Below, one piece after another: positions 1 through 7,214 of a stretch of DNA of 13,697 nt (position 1 is its first letter; each line of letters begins with the position of its first letter). The stretch covers positions 1 through 13,697 of the forward strand of contig JADFYC010000060.1 of the NCBI GenBank assembly GCA_015233295.1. The letters are read 5' to 3'. This DNA is from Deltaproteobacteria bacterium (GTDB taxonomy: Bacteria; Desulfobacterota; JADFXK01). Under the pieces are notes generated by a model, which did no database searches, was not told the origin of the DNA, and saw nothing but the letters and a program-made list of their open reading frames with translations. The position numbers and the translations under genes are program-made.

Positions 1-3
1 CAT
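1..3 (-). CDS. Start codon of a gene running off the left edge (identity not visible)
   Basis: An ATG on the minus strand occupies the first three bases. GGAGG (complement of 12-16) lies 8 nt upstream of it, which is ideal Shine-Dalgarno spacing. Only this codon is inside the window, so the product cannot be read. It lies downstream of a sigma-54 promoter candidate (240-255) and of a 33-codon single-helix ORF (110-211). Because the adjacent regulatory operon carries a KdpD-type sensor, a Kdp potassium-transport gene such as kdpA is a reasonable guess, but this is inference from context only. Confidence 0.45.
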
Positions 4-109
4 ATTGAATTCCTCCTCTCCTTGCCCAGAATGCCATCAGATTGGCACCCTTCAAGATGAAATGTGCTTTAACTCTCTGATGCTTCATGAAAATATCAAG
101 ACGATAACC

Positions 110-211
110 TCATTCGACCAGGCCACCAAACCGGGCGCTGATTATGTAACCAACGAGCGAAATGGCCGCTGGAGCACAAAGGACGTTGATCAATCCGGTT
201 TTGAGCCACAC
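110..211 (-). CDS. Small single-helix membrane protein, possibly KdpF-like
   Basis: This is a 33-codon ORF with a GTG start at 211 and a GAGGAG Shine-Dalgarno about 10 nt upstream. Residues about 5-25 (…TGLINVLCAPAAISLVGY…) are hydrophobic and form one likely membrane helix, followed by a short polar tail. The start lies 30 nt downstream of the -12 element of the candidate sigma-54 promoter at 240-255. The histidine-kinase gene sits 29 nt from its own promoter, so both leaders have the same layout. KdpF, the small subunit of the Kdp potassium ATPase, is a single-helix peptide of about 29 residues encoded first in kdpFABC. Size, helix and context fit, but sequence resemblance is only slight. 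It could instead be a chance ORF in a leader. Confidence 0.4.
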   Translation of the reverse strand: MWLKTGLINVLCAPAAISLVGYIISARFGGLVE

Positions 212-239
212 CCCCTGGTACTCCTCACCCGATAGACTA

Positions 240-255
240 AGCAAAGTGCATACCA
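240..255 (-). promoter_or_regulatory. Sigma-54 (-24/-12) promoter candidate reading left
   Basis: The minus strand reads TGGTATGCACTTTGCT, which keeps the invariant GG-N10-GC and the full TTGCT -12 box of the consensus TGGCACGNNNNTTGCW. It differs at two specified positions. The predicted transcript start is near 229, just upstream of the GAGGAG that serves the 33-codon ORF. Paired operator-like repeats lie 74 bp further upstream, as at the kinase operon promoter. Confidence 0.6.
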
Positions 256-328
256 TGTTGGTTGAAGAAAATGTTATGCGATATCCAATTGTTCTGGACG
301 AGTAGCAGGAGTTGAAAAGGGATGAGGA

Positions 329-373
329 TTTCAAAATGCAAGGAAGGGTGTTTTGGGGGACTTCCAATTGAAA
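329..373. promoter_or_regulatory. Paired activator-binding sites upstream of the left sigma-54 promoter
   Basis: The two elements resemble the inverted repeat TTTCA-N3-TGAAA. The first at 329-341 is TTTCAAAATGCAA (9 of 10 arm bases). The second at 361-373 is CTTCCAATTGAAA (8 of 10). Their starts are exactly 32 bp apart, about three helical turns, and the near site is 74 bp from the promoter. This matches the pair at 5079-5123. NtrC-class activators bind tandem inverted repeats about 100 bp upstream of sigma-54 promoters, so the regulator encoded at 490-1851 is the likely ligand. Confidence 0.55.
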
Positions 374-422
374 TAGGGCAAGGCAACTATTATTTGTTTG
401 ATTCAGGCAGGGTAGGCTGAAG

Positions 423-464
423 ACTCCGGGTGATTCTATGAGTGTTCCCGAAGAAACCCGGAGT
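423..464 (-). terminator. Inverted repeat after the response-regulator gene, possible terminator
   Basis: A perfect 9-bp inverted repeat, ACTCCGGGT (423-431) and ACCCGGAGT (456-464), encloses a 24-nt loop. It begins 26 nt downstream of the response-regulator stop codon and before the activator sites of the next operon. The position suits transcription termination of the regulatory operon. There is no clear U-run after the stem and the loop is long, so it may work otherwise or need Rho. Confidence 0.35.
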
Positions 465-489
465 TACAAAAGAAGTAATGAACGACTGT

Positions 490-1851
490 TTAGATACCGT
501 ATTTCTTTCGCCTTCGCCAAAGTGTCACGGAATCCATACCAAGTATGCGGCAGGCCTCTTCAATGGATTTTGCGGAAGCCAGTATCCGCCGAATGTGCAT
601 CTCTTCCACTTCTTCAAGAGAAATGGGGTCGCCTAGATTGGGTGAGGAGGCTGCTACCGGGGCCAGTTTCAATGGAAGATACCCGACGTCGAGATATTCA
701 TCATTGCAGAGCAGAACAGCTCGCTCTACGGCGTTTCTAAGCTCGCGCACGTTCCCCGGCCAGTGATAGCCGCTCAACGCGGAACTCGCTTCTTCGGTGA
801 ATCCCAATGTGCTGCGATGATTCTGTTTGGTAAAGAAGGCCAAGAGGTGCCCGGCCAGAGGCAGGATGTCCTCGCGGCGATCACGAAGGGGCGGGATAAG
901 GATTTCCACTACATTCAATCTGTAGAAAAGGTCCTCGCGGAATCTTTTCGTTCTCACGGCAGCTTCCAGGTCCACGTTGGTTGCGGCGATGATCCGTACG
1001 TCAGCCTTGTGGGTCTCCATGTCTCCCAACCGTTCGTAGGACTTTTCCTGAAGTAGTCGCAGCAGCTTGGCCTGCACAGCGAGAGGAAGATCACCGATTT
1101 CATCAAGAAAAAGAGTGCCGCCCTGGCAGGAGGCAATGCGCCCTGGATAGTTGTTCACCGCACCGGTGAAGGCGCCTCTCTTGTGTCCGAACAGCTCACT
1201 TTCAAGCAGCTCGACGGATAGTGAGGGGCAGGATATCGTACAGAATGGTTTTGAGGCCCGGAGACTCCAGGAGTGCATGGCGCGAGCCAGGATGGATTTT
1301 CCGGTGCCGCTTTCGCCGTGGATGAGGATCGTGGCTTCGCTGTCCGCCACCTGCCGGGCCATCGCCAGGACTCGCAACATGGCCGGACTCCGGCTTGACA
1401 GCTCCGCCTCCGGGGCCGCCTGGCTCAATGCTTCCTGAAGAGTCTCCACTTTCTGTTCCAGCGTTCGTATTCGGGCGACCTTACGGACCAGGACGACTAC
1501 TTGATCGTGGGTAAAAGGTTTGGGAAGATAATCGAAGGCGCCGCGCCGCATCGCTTCAACGGCGGTATCAATGGACGCATAGGCCGTTATGATCACTGAC
1601 TTCATCCACGGACAGGCAGCCCGGAATACCGTAATCAGATCCATTCCGGATTCCGCGCCAAGACGAAGATCAACCAAGGCCAGATCGAAATAGCGGCGAT
1701 TGGCTTCAATCGAGGCATCTTTTGCATTGCTCACAGCCGTTACCTGGTGCCCTTCCGCTTCCAGCGCCATAGTGAGCACCTTTCGAATAGTCGGTTCATC
1801 ATCGACTACAAGGATATTCAGGGATGGTAAAATCTTCTCCGGGTCTTCCAT
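490..1851 (-). CDS. Sigma-54-dependent response regulator (NtrC family)
   Basis: This is a cytoplasmic transcription activator of 453 residues. The receiver domain covers about 10-125, with the acidic pair D17-D18, phospho-acceptor D61 (ALVDLRLG) and K111. The AAA+ domain covers about 150-385: Walker A GESGTGKS (179-186), the sigma-54-contacting loop GAFTGA (226-231), Walker B TLFLDE (246-251) and FREDLFYRL (304-312). A Fis-type helix-turn-helix ends the protein (about 415-451). The start at 1851 is preferred because AGAAGG lies 6 nt upstream; an in-frame ATG at 1911 overlaps the stop of the preceding gene (ATGA) and would add 20 atypical residues. It is the last gene of a kinase / KdpD-type sensor / regulator operon. 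Its likely sites are the paired inverted repeats at 5079-5123 and 329-373. All motifs needed for sigma-54 activation are intact. Confidence 0.95.
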   Translation of the reverse strand: MEDPEKILPSLNILVVDDEPTIRKVLTMALEAEGHQVTAVSNAKDASIEANRRYFDLALVDLRLGAESGMDLITVFRAACPWMKSVIITAYASIDTAVEAMRRGAFDYLPKPFTHDQVVVLVRKVARIRTLEQKVETLQEALSQAAPEAELSSRSPAMLRVLAMARQVADSEATILIHGESGTGKSILARAMHSWSLRASKPFCTISCPSLSVELLESELFGHKRGAFTGAVNNYPGRIASCQGGTLFLDEIGDLPLAVQAKLLRLLQEKSYERLGDMETHKADVRIIAATNVDLEAAVRTKRFREDLFYRLNVVEILIPPLRDRREDILPLAGHLLAFFTKQNHRSTLGFTEEASSALSGYHWPGNVRELRNAVERAVLLCNDEYLDVGYLPLKLAPVAASSPNLGDPISLEEVEEMHIRRILASAKSIEEACRILGMDSVTLWRRRKKYGI

Positions 1852-1907
1852 AGTTGCCTTCTCTTTCCTTGCCGAGCTTCCGGGTCTCAAACCCGAAACT
1901 CGATATT

Positions 1908-3077
1908 TCATGTCGCAGCCTGCGTAGAGTTATGTTTCTCCGCCTTCTCCTGTGCCTTTGTATCCACTACGACCACAGTAAGGTCCTTGGCCCTGAGAAT
2001 CAACCGTTCCGCCAGGGTCTTTCGGCCAACCAACCGTTTTAAAAGAGGCAGTGGACTCGGGCGGCCGATGACGATGTGCCCGACGCGATATTCCCTGGCA
2101 AAGTGGAGGATCGTATCGATGATATCGTCCCCTTTATAGGTAAAGACGATGGCTCCGAGCTGGTTGGCCAGGGTCAACGTCTCGGAAATGTGACGCTGTG
2201 TGGCTGCATCAATGATGGTCGGGGTTTCGCTATGAGTCTGGACATAGACGGCATACCAGTTGCGGTGGAGGCGCCCGGCCAGCCGCGATCCGTATCGCAA
2301 CAGGGCGGCGGAATTGGGGCCGCGAGAGCTCAGGCAGACCATCACCTGGTCGGGGGCCATACCAGGCTCCTCATTGGGAGTACTGCGGCGCTTCAGGTCG
2401 ATTTGAGAGGCCAGCTCCCGCAAGGTCAATTCCCGGAGTTCGTCCAGGTTGGTTCGTTTAAAGAAATTGTCCAGGGCGGTTGACACCCGCTCAAGGGGGT
2501 AAACCTTGCCCTCTTTTAATCGTCTTTGCAGGTCTTCAGGCGCCAGGTCCACGTTCACTACTTCATCGGCTTCGGCCAGCATCGAATCGGGCAAACGCTC
2601 ATGTACCTTGACACCGACAAGAGCCTCAACCGTATCATAGAGGCTCTCCAAATGTTGAACATTGAGTGTGCTTATGACATTTATACCCGCGTCCAGAAGA
2701 TCCTGCACATCCTGGTAGCGCTTGGCGTTTTGGCCGCCGGGAGCATTCGTGTGCGCCAGCTCATCCACGAGAGCAATCTGCGGCTTGCGAGCCAACACGG
2801 CATCGAGGTCCATTTCTTCTATGGCAATACCGCGGTATTGAATCTGCCTTTTGGGAACGACCTCCAGCCCTTCGGTGAGTTTGGCGACGTCGGCTCGTCC
2901 GTGAGTCTCCACCAGCCCAATGACGACATCGATGCCCTCCTCCTTGAGGCGATGCCCTTCCTGAAGCATCTGCCAGGTCTTTCCCACGCCTGGACCATAG
3001 CCCAGATAGATCTTGAGCTTACCGCGCTGAGAGCGCCGAATGAGTTGAAGGAAGCTAAGAACTTTGTCTTCGGGCAT
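1908..3077 (-). CDS. kdpD: Stand-alone KdpD-type sensor protein (KdpD N-terminal plus Usp domain, no kinase)
   Basis: This 389-residue protein equals the cytoplasmic N-terminal half of KdpD, the potassium/osmotic sensor kinase. The KdpD domain (about 18-230) has the Walker A motif GYGPGVGKT (26-34), LVDELAHTNAPG (103-114) with the Walker-B-like aspartate, and STLNVQHLESLYD (136-148). A universal-stress-protein (UspA-like) domain follows (about 244-372), ending in VIGRPSP and TVVVVDT. The four membrane helices, HisKA and ATPase domains of full KdpD (about 890 residues) are absent, so it cannot phosphorylate a regulator itself. The partner kinase is probably the gene just upstream (44-nt gap), with the regulator overlapping or abutting downstream. 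The start at 3077 is supported by GGAGG with 6-nt spacing; a further in-frame ATG at 3098 lacks this. The reading frame continues to the end, so this looks like a designed short form rather than a truncation. Confidence 0.93.
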   Translation of the reverse strand: MPEDKVLSFLQLIRRSQRGKLKIYLGYGPGVGKTWQMLQEGHRLKEEGIDVVIGLVETHGRADVAKLTEGLEVVPKRQIQYRGIAIEEMDLDAVLARKPQIALVDELAHTNAPGGQNAKRYQDVQDLLDAGINVISTLNVQHLESLYDTVEALVGVKVHERLPDSMLAEADEVVNVDLAPEDLQRRLKEGKVYPLERVSTALDNFFKRTNLDELRELTLRELASQIDLKRRSTPNEEPGMAPDQVMVCLSSRGPNSAALLRYGSRLAGRLHRNWYAVYVQTHSETPTIIDAATQRHISETLTLANQLGAIVFTYKGDDIIDTILHFAREYRVGHIVIGRPSPLPLLKRLVGRKTLAERLILRAKDLTVVVVDTKAQEKAEKHNSTQAAT

Positions 3078-3121
3078 CGGATTCCTCCGCGAGTGCATCT
3101 ATATTCATGGTTCTCATCCGG

Positions 3122-4960
3122 TCAAATTAATGTGCTGGGCTCAATTAGCTCTGCCGCCCTCAAAGTAAATATGAACTGCGCTCCTTTGCCCGGTTCGCTT
3201 GTGACATCTATCTTCCCACCGTGAGCCTCGATGATCTCTTTCACAATAGCCAGCCCCAATCCCGAGTTCCTTTGCTGTTCCTGACCCGGTACCCGGAAAA
3301 ACTTCTCGAAGATATGTGGAAGATACTCCCTGGGTATTCCCGCCCCGGTATCTTCAACACAAAAACGCACCATGGAACCATCACGTTGAGCGGATACGGT
3401 CACTTGTCCGCCAGGAGAGGTATTCTTGAGGGAATTGCTTAAAAGATTGGTAAAGACACTTTCAAGGCGCATCGAATCGGCCAAAACGGGCGGAATGTCC
3501 CCAGGTATATCGAGGACCAGGGCAATGCCTCGATCAACATAGGCCGATCGCATCTCTTCGACGGCCTGAAGGACTGTCTGTTCGGTATTAACGCGGGTCA
3601 ACTCTACCTGGGAATATCCTGACTCAATTCTTCCGATATCCAGGAGATTTTCGATGATGTGATAAAGTCGGTCACTATCGTCGCGCGCGGCTGAGAGAAT
3701 TTCCGTTTGTTTAGGCGTCAAGGGGCCAAGCTTTTCACTCAGGAGCACATGGGTGGCCAATCTGACGGAGGTGAGTGGGGTTTTCAGCTCATGTGAGACT
3801 GTCGAGATTAAATCGCTCTTGATTTCATCACTCTTTCGTGTGCTTGTAACATCAGCGAGCACAAGGGTTATTCCGATAAGACTGCGGTCTTCGTCGAAGA
3901 TGGGCACGGCCCGAGGAATGTAAAAATGCTCGTCGCCGTCCCGAAATATCTGAACTACACCATCGTACCCTTTAGGATGAATGGACCGCTGTTCTTGGCT
4001 TACCCGGGCGAAGAGTTCAGAGATATTCTCATTTCCGGCCGCATCGACGGTAGACTCCGGGTTCAGACCAAACAGGCGCTGCGCCACACTGTTGGAAAGC
4101 TCGATCTCGCCGATTGGACTGCAAATGGCCACGGCATCAGAAAGGGTATCTAAGGCCAACTGAATGGCCCGCTGCGTTCGACGAAGGCGGGCGCGACCAG
4201 TGCGCCTGAACTTACGGAGACTCGCGGCCATCTCGTTGAATGCGACAGCCAACTCCCCAATTTCATCCCGCGAGTGGACTTTTACAACCAGGTCCAGATT
4301 GCCCTGCTGAATTTCCCGCACGGAACGGGTGAGCTGGGTGATGGGTTTCACAACGGAAGGACCGATCACGGCCATTAGGACTATCGTAAGCACCACCCCG
4401 GACGCCACCAGTCCGATCATTCTACTAGTGGTTACGACAGCCCGCTGACGGGCCTGGCCATCTGCGGAAACCATGTTGGCTAGGTTGATGTTGATGATTC
4501 GCTGGGCAGTATTTCGGACTTCCTGGGAACGGGGCAGGAGGTAGTTTCGATAGTGGTCTCGACGGGCATTTTCAGAGGCTGTTGAATTGATGAATTTTTC
4601 AAGTTCGCTCCGGTAAATCTTCCAGAGTCCGGTCAGACGATCCGTGAGTTCCTGTTCCCCAGGAACCGTTACGTTTCCTTGCTGGAATTTCAGGTTTTTC
4701 TCAAATACAATTATAGAGGATTTGCTCTTTTGCCGCGGGTCTTCGGGAACTCCCCAAAACGAGAATTCCGCGATCCGGTCAAGGTGCTCAAGAGAATCCT
4801 TCATTTTTATACATGCTGCGACACTGTCGTAATTCTCGCGCAGGATCCGTTCTATGGCCATGCTGGACAGTGTGACGGTTCGGACACTCATCAGGCCGAC
4901 GATAACCAGGATCGTCAGCGGCCCGAGGAATGTAATGATCAATTTGGACTTGAGGCTCAT
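3122..4960 (-). CDS. Membrane sensor histidine kinase (four-helix sensor, HAMP, PAS, HisKA, HATPase)
   Basis: This 612-residue inner-membrane kinase has TM1 at about 7-27 and a helical periplasmic region at about 28-178, resembling four-helix-bundle (MCP-type) sensors. TM2 is at about 181-204, HAMP at about 202-255 and a PAS-like domain at about 265-375. HisKA carries the phospho-acceptor H390 (STVSHELKTPL). The catalytic domain carries the N box NLLSNSLKN (505-513), the G1 box EDTGAGIP (536-543), FEKFFRVPG and GLGLAIVKEI. The start at 4960 has AAGGAG 6-7 nt upstream. A longer in-frame ATG at 5026 lies upstream of the sigma-54 promoter at 4988-5003 and can be discarded. It is the first gene of the operon and presumably phosphorylates the NtrC-class regulator at 490-1851, perhaps modulated by the short KdpD protein. 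The ligand is unknown. Confidence 0.95.
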   Translation of the reverse strand: MSLKSKLIITFLGPLTILVIVGLMSVRTVTLSSMAIERILRENYDSVAACIKMKDSLEHLDRIAEFSFWGVPEDPRQKSKSSIIVFEKNLKFQQGNVTVPGEQELTDRLTGLWKIYRSELEKFINSTASENARRDHYRNYLLPRSQEVRNTAQRIININLANMVSADGQARQRAVVTTSRMIGLVASGVVLTIVLMAVIGPSVVKPITQLTRSVREIQQGNLDLVVKVHSRDEIGELAVAFNEMAASLRKFRRTGRARLRRTQRAIQLALDTLSDAVAICSPIGEIELSNSVAQRLFGLNPESTVDAAGNENISELFARVSQEQRSIHPKGYDGVVQIFRDGDEHFYIPRAVPIFDEDRSLIGITLVLADVTSTRKSDEIKSDLISTVSHELKTPLTSVRLATHVLLSEKLGPLTPKQTEILSAARDDSDRLYHIIENLLDIGRIESGYSQVELTRVNTEQTVLQAVEEMRSAYVDRGIALVLDIPGDIPPVLADSMRLESVFTNLLSNSLKNTSPGGQVTVSAQRDGSMVRFCVEDTGAGIPREYLPHIFEKFFRVPGQEQQRNSGLGLAIVKEIIEAHGGKIDVTSEPGKGAQFIFTLRAAELIEPSTLI

Positions 4961-4987
4961 CACTCTCTCCTTAGGCCAATATCTAAA

Positions 4988-5003
4988 AGCAAGCCTTGTG
5001 CCG
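4988..5003 (-). promoter_or_regulatory. Sigma-54 (-24/-12) promoter of the kinase / KdpD / regulator operon
   Basis: The minus strand reads CGGCACAAGGCTTGCT: GGCAC at -24, TTGCT at -12 and exact GG-N10-GC spacing. It mismatches the consensus TGGCACGNNNNTTGCW at two specified positions. Transcription would start near 4978, giving an 18-nt leader that contains AAGGAG before the ATG at 4960. With the upstream repeats at 5079-5123 this is a typical enhancer-dependent promoter, so the operon is probably controlled by its own regulator. Confidence 0.72.
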
Positions 5004-5078
5004 GCTTCTGGTAACACATGAAACATTATGATTACGAAAGCTTGCTTGTGTCAAGTTATTCAGAATCGGTGGGAATGA

Positions 5079-5123
5079 TTTCAAAATACAAGGAGAACTA
5101 TCTTTGAAGATTTCAAAATGAAA
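5079..5123. promoter_or_regulatory. Paired activator-binding sites upstream of the kinase operon
   Basis: A perfect inverted repeat TTTCA-AAA-TGAAA lies at 5111-5123 and a degenerate copy TTTCAAAATACAA at 5079-5091. The starts are exactly 32 bp apart, placing both on the same DNA face. The near site is 76 bp upstream of the -24 element. A second pair with the same pitch lies at 329-373. The proposed ligand is the NtrC-class regulator of this operon. This is inferred from architecture; no binding data are available. Confidence 0.6.
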
Positions 5124-5247
5124 GGTGGACTTAGGTTGGATTAGCGGCCGTCTGCTTTGCGTCTTAGCCATAAAGCAGCATGAACGATACTACGACGCAG
5201 GTGTGGATGCCCGGCCACCTCAGGCAGGCCGCCAAACGAATCCCAAA

Positions 5248-5265
5248 GGAGCCGGTCCAGGCTCC
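5248..5265 (-). terminator. Likely terminator of the TRAP transporter operon
   Basis: A 6-bp GC-rich hairpin, GGAGCC and GGCTCC around a 6-nt loop, begins 32 nt after the dctM stop codon. On the minus strand it is followed by CTTTGGG, so the U-run is only three bases. Between this element and the activator sites at 5079-5123 (5124-5247) I see no gene or other signal. Confidence 0.45.
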
Positions 5266-5297
5266 GTTATCTGGGCTGATTGTCTTGGCCGGTCGGC

Positions 5298-6584
5298 TTA
5301 TCCGTAAAAGAGTTTGGGGAGAAATAGGGTGACTTGAGGCAAGTAGCTCAGCAGAATCAAGATAGTCACCTGGATCAATAGAAAAGGCAGAACAGATTCG
5401 GTGACATAAACGATATCCCGGTTCCGCATGGCCCCGGTGATAAACAGGCTGGTCCCGACAGGCGGCGTGCAATAACTGATCCCCAAATTAAGAGTCATGA
5501 TCAGCCCAAAGTGGATAATATCTATGTGGAACTTGGCCAATGTCGGCAAAATGATGGGCGTTAAAATGAGCGTGGCCGGAATGGGATCCATAAACATGCC
5601 GATGAAAAACAACAACCCGTTGACAACCAGAAGAAACACCCAGGGCTGCGTGATCGTGGTCGTAACCACCTGGGCCACCATGTCGGGAATCCGCTGCAGG
5701 GTCAGAAAAGACCCGAAGGTGGTGGCCCCAGCCACGATGATCAGCAGGGCGGAGGTGAGCAGAGCCGAGTTGATGGTCACCGGGATGATGTCGCTGAACT
5801 TCATGCTGCGGTGAATGAACAATTCCACCACAAAGGCATAGACCGAAGACAATACCGCGGCGTCAATAATGGTCATGGCCCCGGACAGTATCCCGGCAAA
5901 GATAATCACCGGCAACATCAAGGCCCAAATACCTTCTCGCAGGACCCTTAACAACTCCTTGGGATTAGGCCAGGGTTTTCTGGTCATCCCCTTGGCCCGG
6001 CAACAAAAAAAAGTATAAATGGAAAATGATATGACAATCAACCCGGCTGGGATAAAACCAGTCAAAAACAACTGGGCGATGGAGCAATTGGTCACTGAAG
6101 CATAAATGACCATGGTGATGCTGGGCGGCACAATGATGCCCAGGACGGGCGAGGTGGTCATGATGCCCAGGGTGAACTTTTCATCATACCCATTGGCGAT
6201 CATGGCCGGAATCATGAGTCCTCCGATAGCCACCACCGTGGCCACGGTGGAACCCGAGATGAAGCCGAAAAGACTGCAAGCCAGACAACCGGCCATGGCC
6301 AACCCCCCGGGCAAAAAGCCTACCGCCGTCTGAGCGATATTAATCAGCTTGGTGGCGGTGGAGCCCTGGGTCATGATGTTCCCGGTGAGGATAAAGAACA
6401 ACATAACCAATAGAGAAGGATCCTTTAAACAACCGGCCATGGTATGGGCCATAATAACCGGATTGACGTCGGTGTAAAGGGCTAAAGATATAAATGAAGT
6501 GAAAAAAAGAGCCGCAAATACCGGGAGGCTCCCTATGAGTAAGGCGACCAAGATAGCAAAAACCACGAAAATGTTTACGTCCAT
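5298..6584 (-). CDS. dctM: TRAP transporter large permease (DctM family)
   Basis: This 428-residue, highly hydrophobic protein has about 12 predicted helices over its whole length, the usual size for DctM. DctM forms the sodium-coupled translocation channel of tripartite ATP-independent periplasmic (TRAP) transporters. Typical features are SLFGFISGSTVATVVAIGG (near 105-125), GIIVPPSI (near 150), GMFMDPIPATLIL (near 330) and the late TPPVGTSLF (near 374-382); the two PPxG/PPS half-sites reflect the internal two-fold repeat. It is the last gene of dctP-dctQ-dctM, 78 nt after dctQ. The ribosome site is modest (AAGGAT about 11 nt upstream). The frame is intact. The substrate cannot be told from this subunit. 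Confidence 0.97.
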   Translation of the reverse strand: MDVNIFVVFAILVALLIGSLPVFAALFFTSFISLALYTDVNPVIMAHTMAGCLKDPSLLVMLFFILTGNIMTQGSTATKLINIAQTAVGFLPGGLAMAGCLACSLFGFISGSTVATVVAIGGLMIPAMIANGYDEKFTLGIMTTSPVLGIIVPPSITMVIYASVTNCSIAQLFLTGFIPAGLIVISFSIYTFFCCRAKGMTRKPWPNPKELLRVLREGIWALMLPVIIFAGILSGAMTIIDAAVLSSVYAFVVELFIHRSMKFSDIIPVTINSALLTSALLIIVAGATTFGSFLTLQRIPDMVAQVVTTTITQPWVFLLVVNGLLFFIGMFMDPIPATLILTPIILPTLAKFHIDIIHFGLIMTLNLGISYCTPPVGTSLFITGAMRNRDIVYVTESVLPFLLIQVTILILLSYLPQVTLFLPKLFYG

Positions 6585-6662
6585 ACCCCAGGCATCCTTT
6601 TACCGGCCGGAATCTCTGCTCAGACCGGCGACGTATTCAATTCTCCCCACTCCCAGTTGTCT

Positions 6663-7154
6663 CTAATCCACCTCATTGTCAAAACATCGACTCCTGACCT
6701 CAAACAGGTCCTTGGCGATATTCTGAATCGTCCGGATAAACATCATTATCCCGGTGACCGGAATGACGGCATAAAGATAGCTGTAAGGCAGGTCTAAAGA
6801 TAATAGTCTTATTTTGACTTCAGACTGGAACATGGTGAATTTCCAACCCAAATATGTTATGATCAGGCAGTAGGCAATCAATCCTATATAATGAAGAACA
6901 TTCAGGACCGGAGCCGCAGCCGGATAGATTTGGGAGATCGGGTCGATTTTAATCATGGATCGGCCGCGGATGGTGGCGCTGCAGCCCATGAACACAATAT
7001 AGGTAATGCAGACCTTAGAGAATTCACCCCACCAAACCAGGGGAACGCCGAACGCCTGCTGCGAGATGGTATTGATCAGGGACACCAGTAGACACGCCAG
7101 GGTGAACAGGCCGATACTAACGTTCTCCACAAAAGTCAAAATCCGGTCAATCAC
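6663..7154 (-). CDS. dctQ: TRAP transporter small permease (DctQ family)
   Basis: This is the four-helix membrane subunit that pairs with DctM. With a GTG start at 7154 it has 163 residues; the hydrophobic segments are near 7-30, 45-62, 88-106 and 124-145. The family-typical WWGEFSKVCITYIVFMG and the GRSMIKID-like segment (usual form xGxHIxxD) follow helix 1. The start is uncertain: GTG at 7154 has GAGG 6 nt upstream. An in-frame GTG at 7199 would add 15 residues but has only AGGA 13 nt upstream. No ATG starts the frame near the expected N-terminus. It lies between dctP and dctM in one operon. Confidence 0.92.
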   Translation of the reverse strand: MIDRILTFVENVSIGLFTLACLLVSLINTISQQAFGVPLVWWGEFSKVCITYIVFMGCSATIRGRSMIKIDPISQIYPAAAPVLNVLHYIGLIAYCLIITYLGWKFTMFQSEVKIRLLSLDLPYSYLYAVIPVTGIMMFIRTIQNIAKDLFEVRSRCFDNEVD

Positions 7155-7214
7155 GGTAAACCTCGTCAGATGGCAGGCTTCTGATACGGCTGCCACCACA
7201 AGACGCTAACCATC

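Noticed and set aside
36..51. Plus-strand TGGCAC at 45-50 as a sigma-54 promoter
   Set aside because: The -12 position reads GA instead of GC at the required spacing. TGGCA instead forms a small hairpin with TGCCA nearby.
4..228. Riboswitch in the left leader
   Set aside because: I looked for cyclic-di-AMP and cyclic-di-GMP type cores because of the potassium context and saw none. Much of the leader is better explained by the 33-codon ORF.
5004..5026. Longer start of the histidine kinase at 5026
   Set aside because: It lies upstream of the -24/-12 promoter at 4988-5003, and the internal ATG at 4960 has a strong ribosome site and the usual signal-anchor N-terminus.
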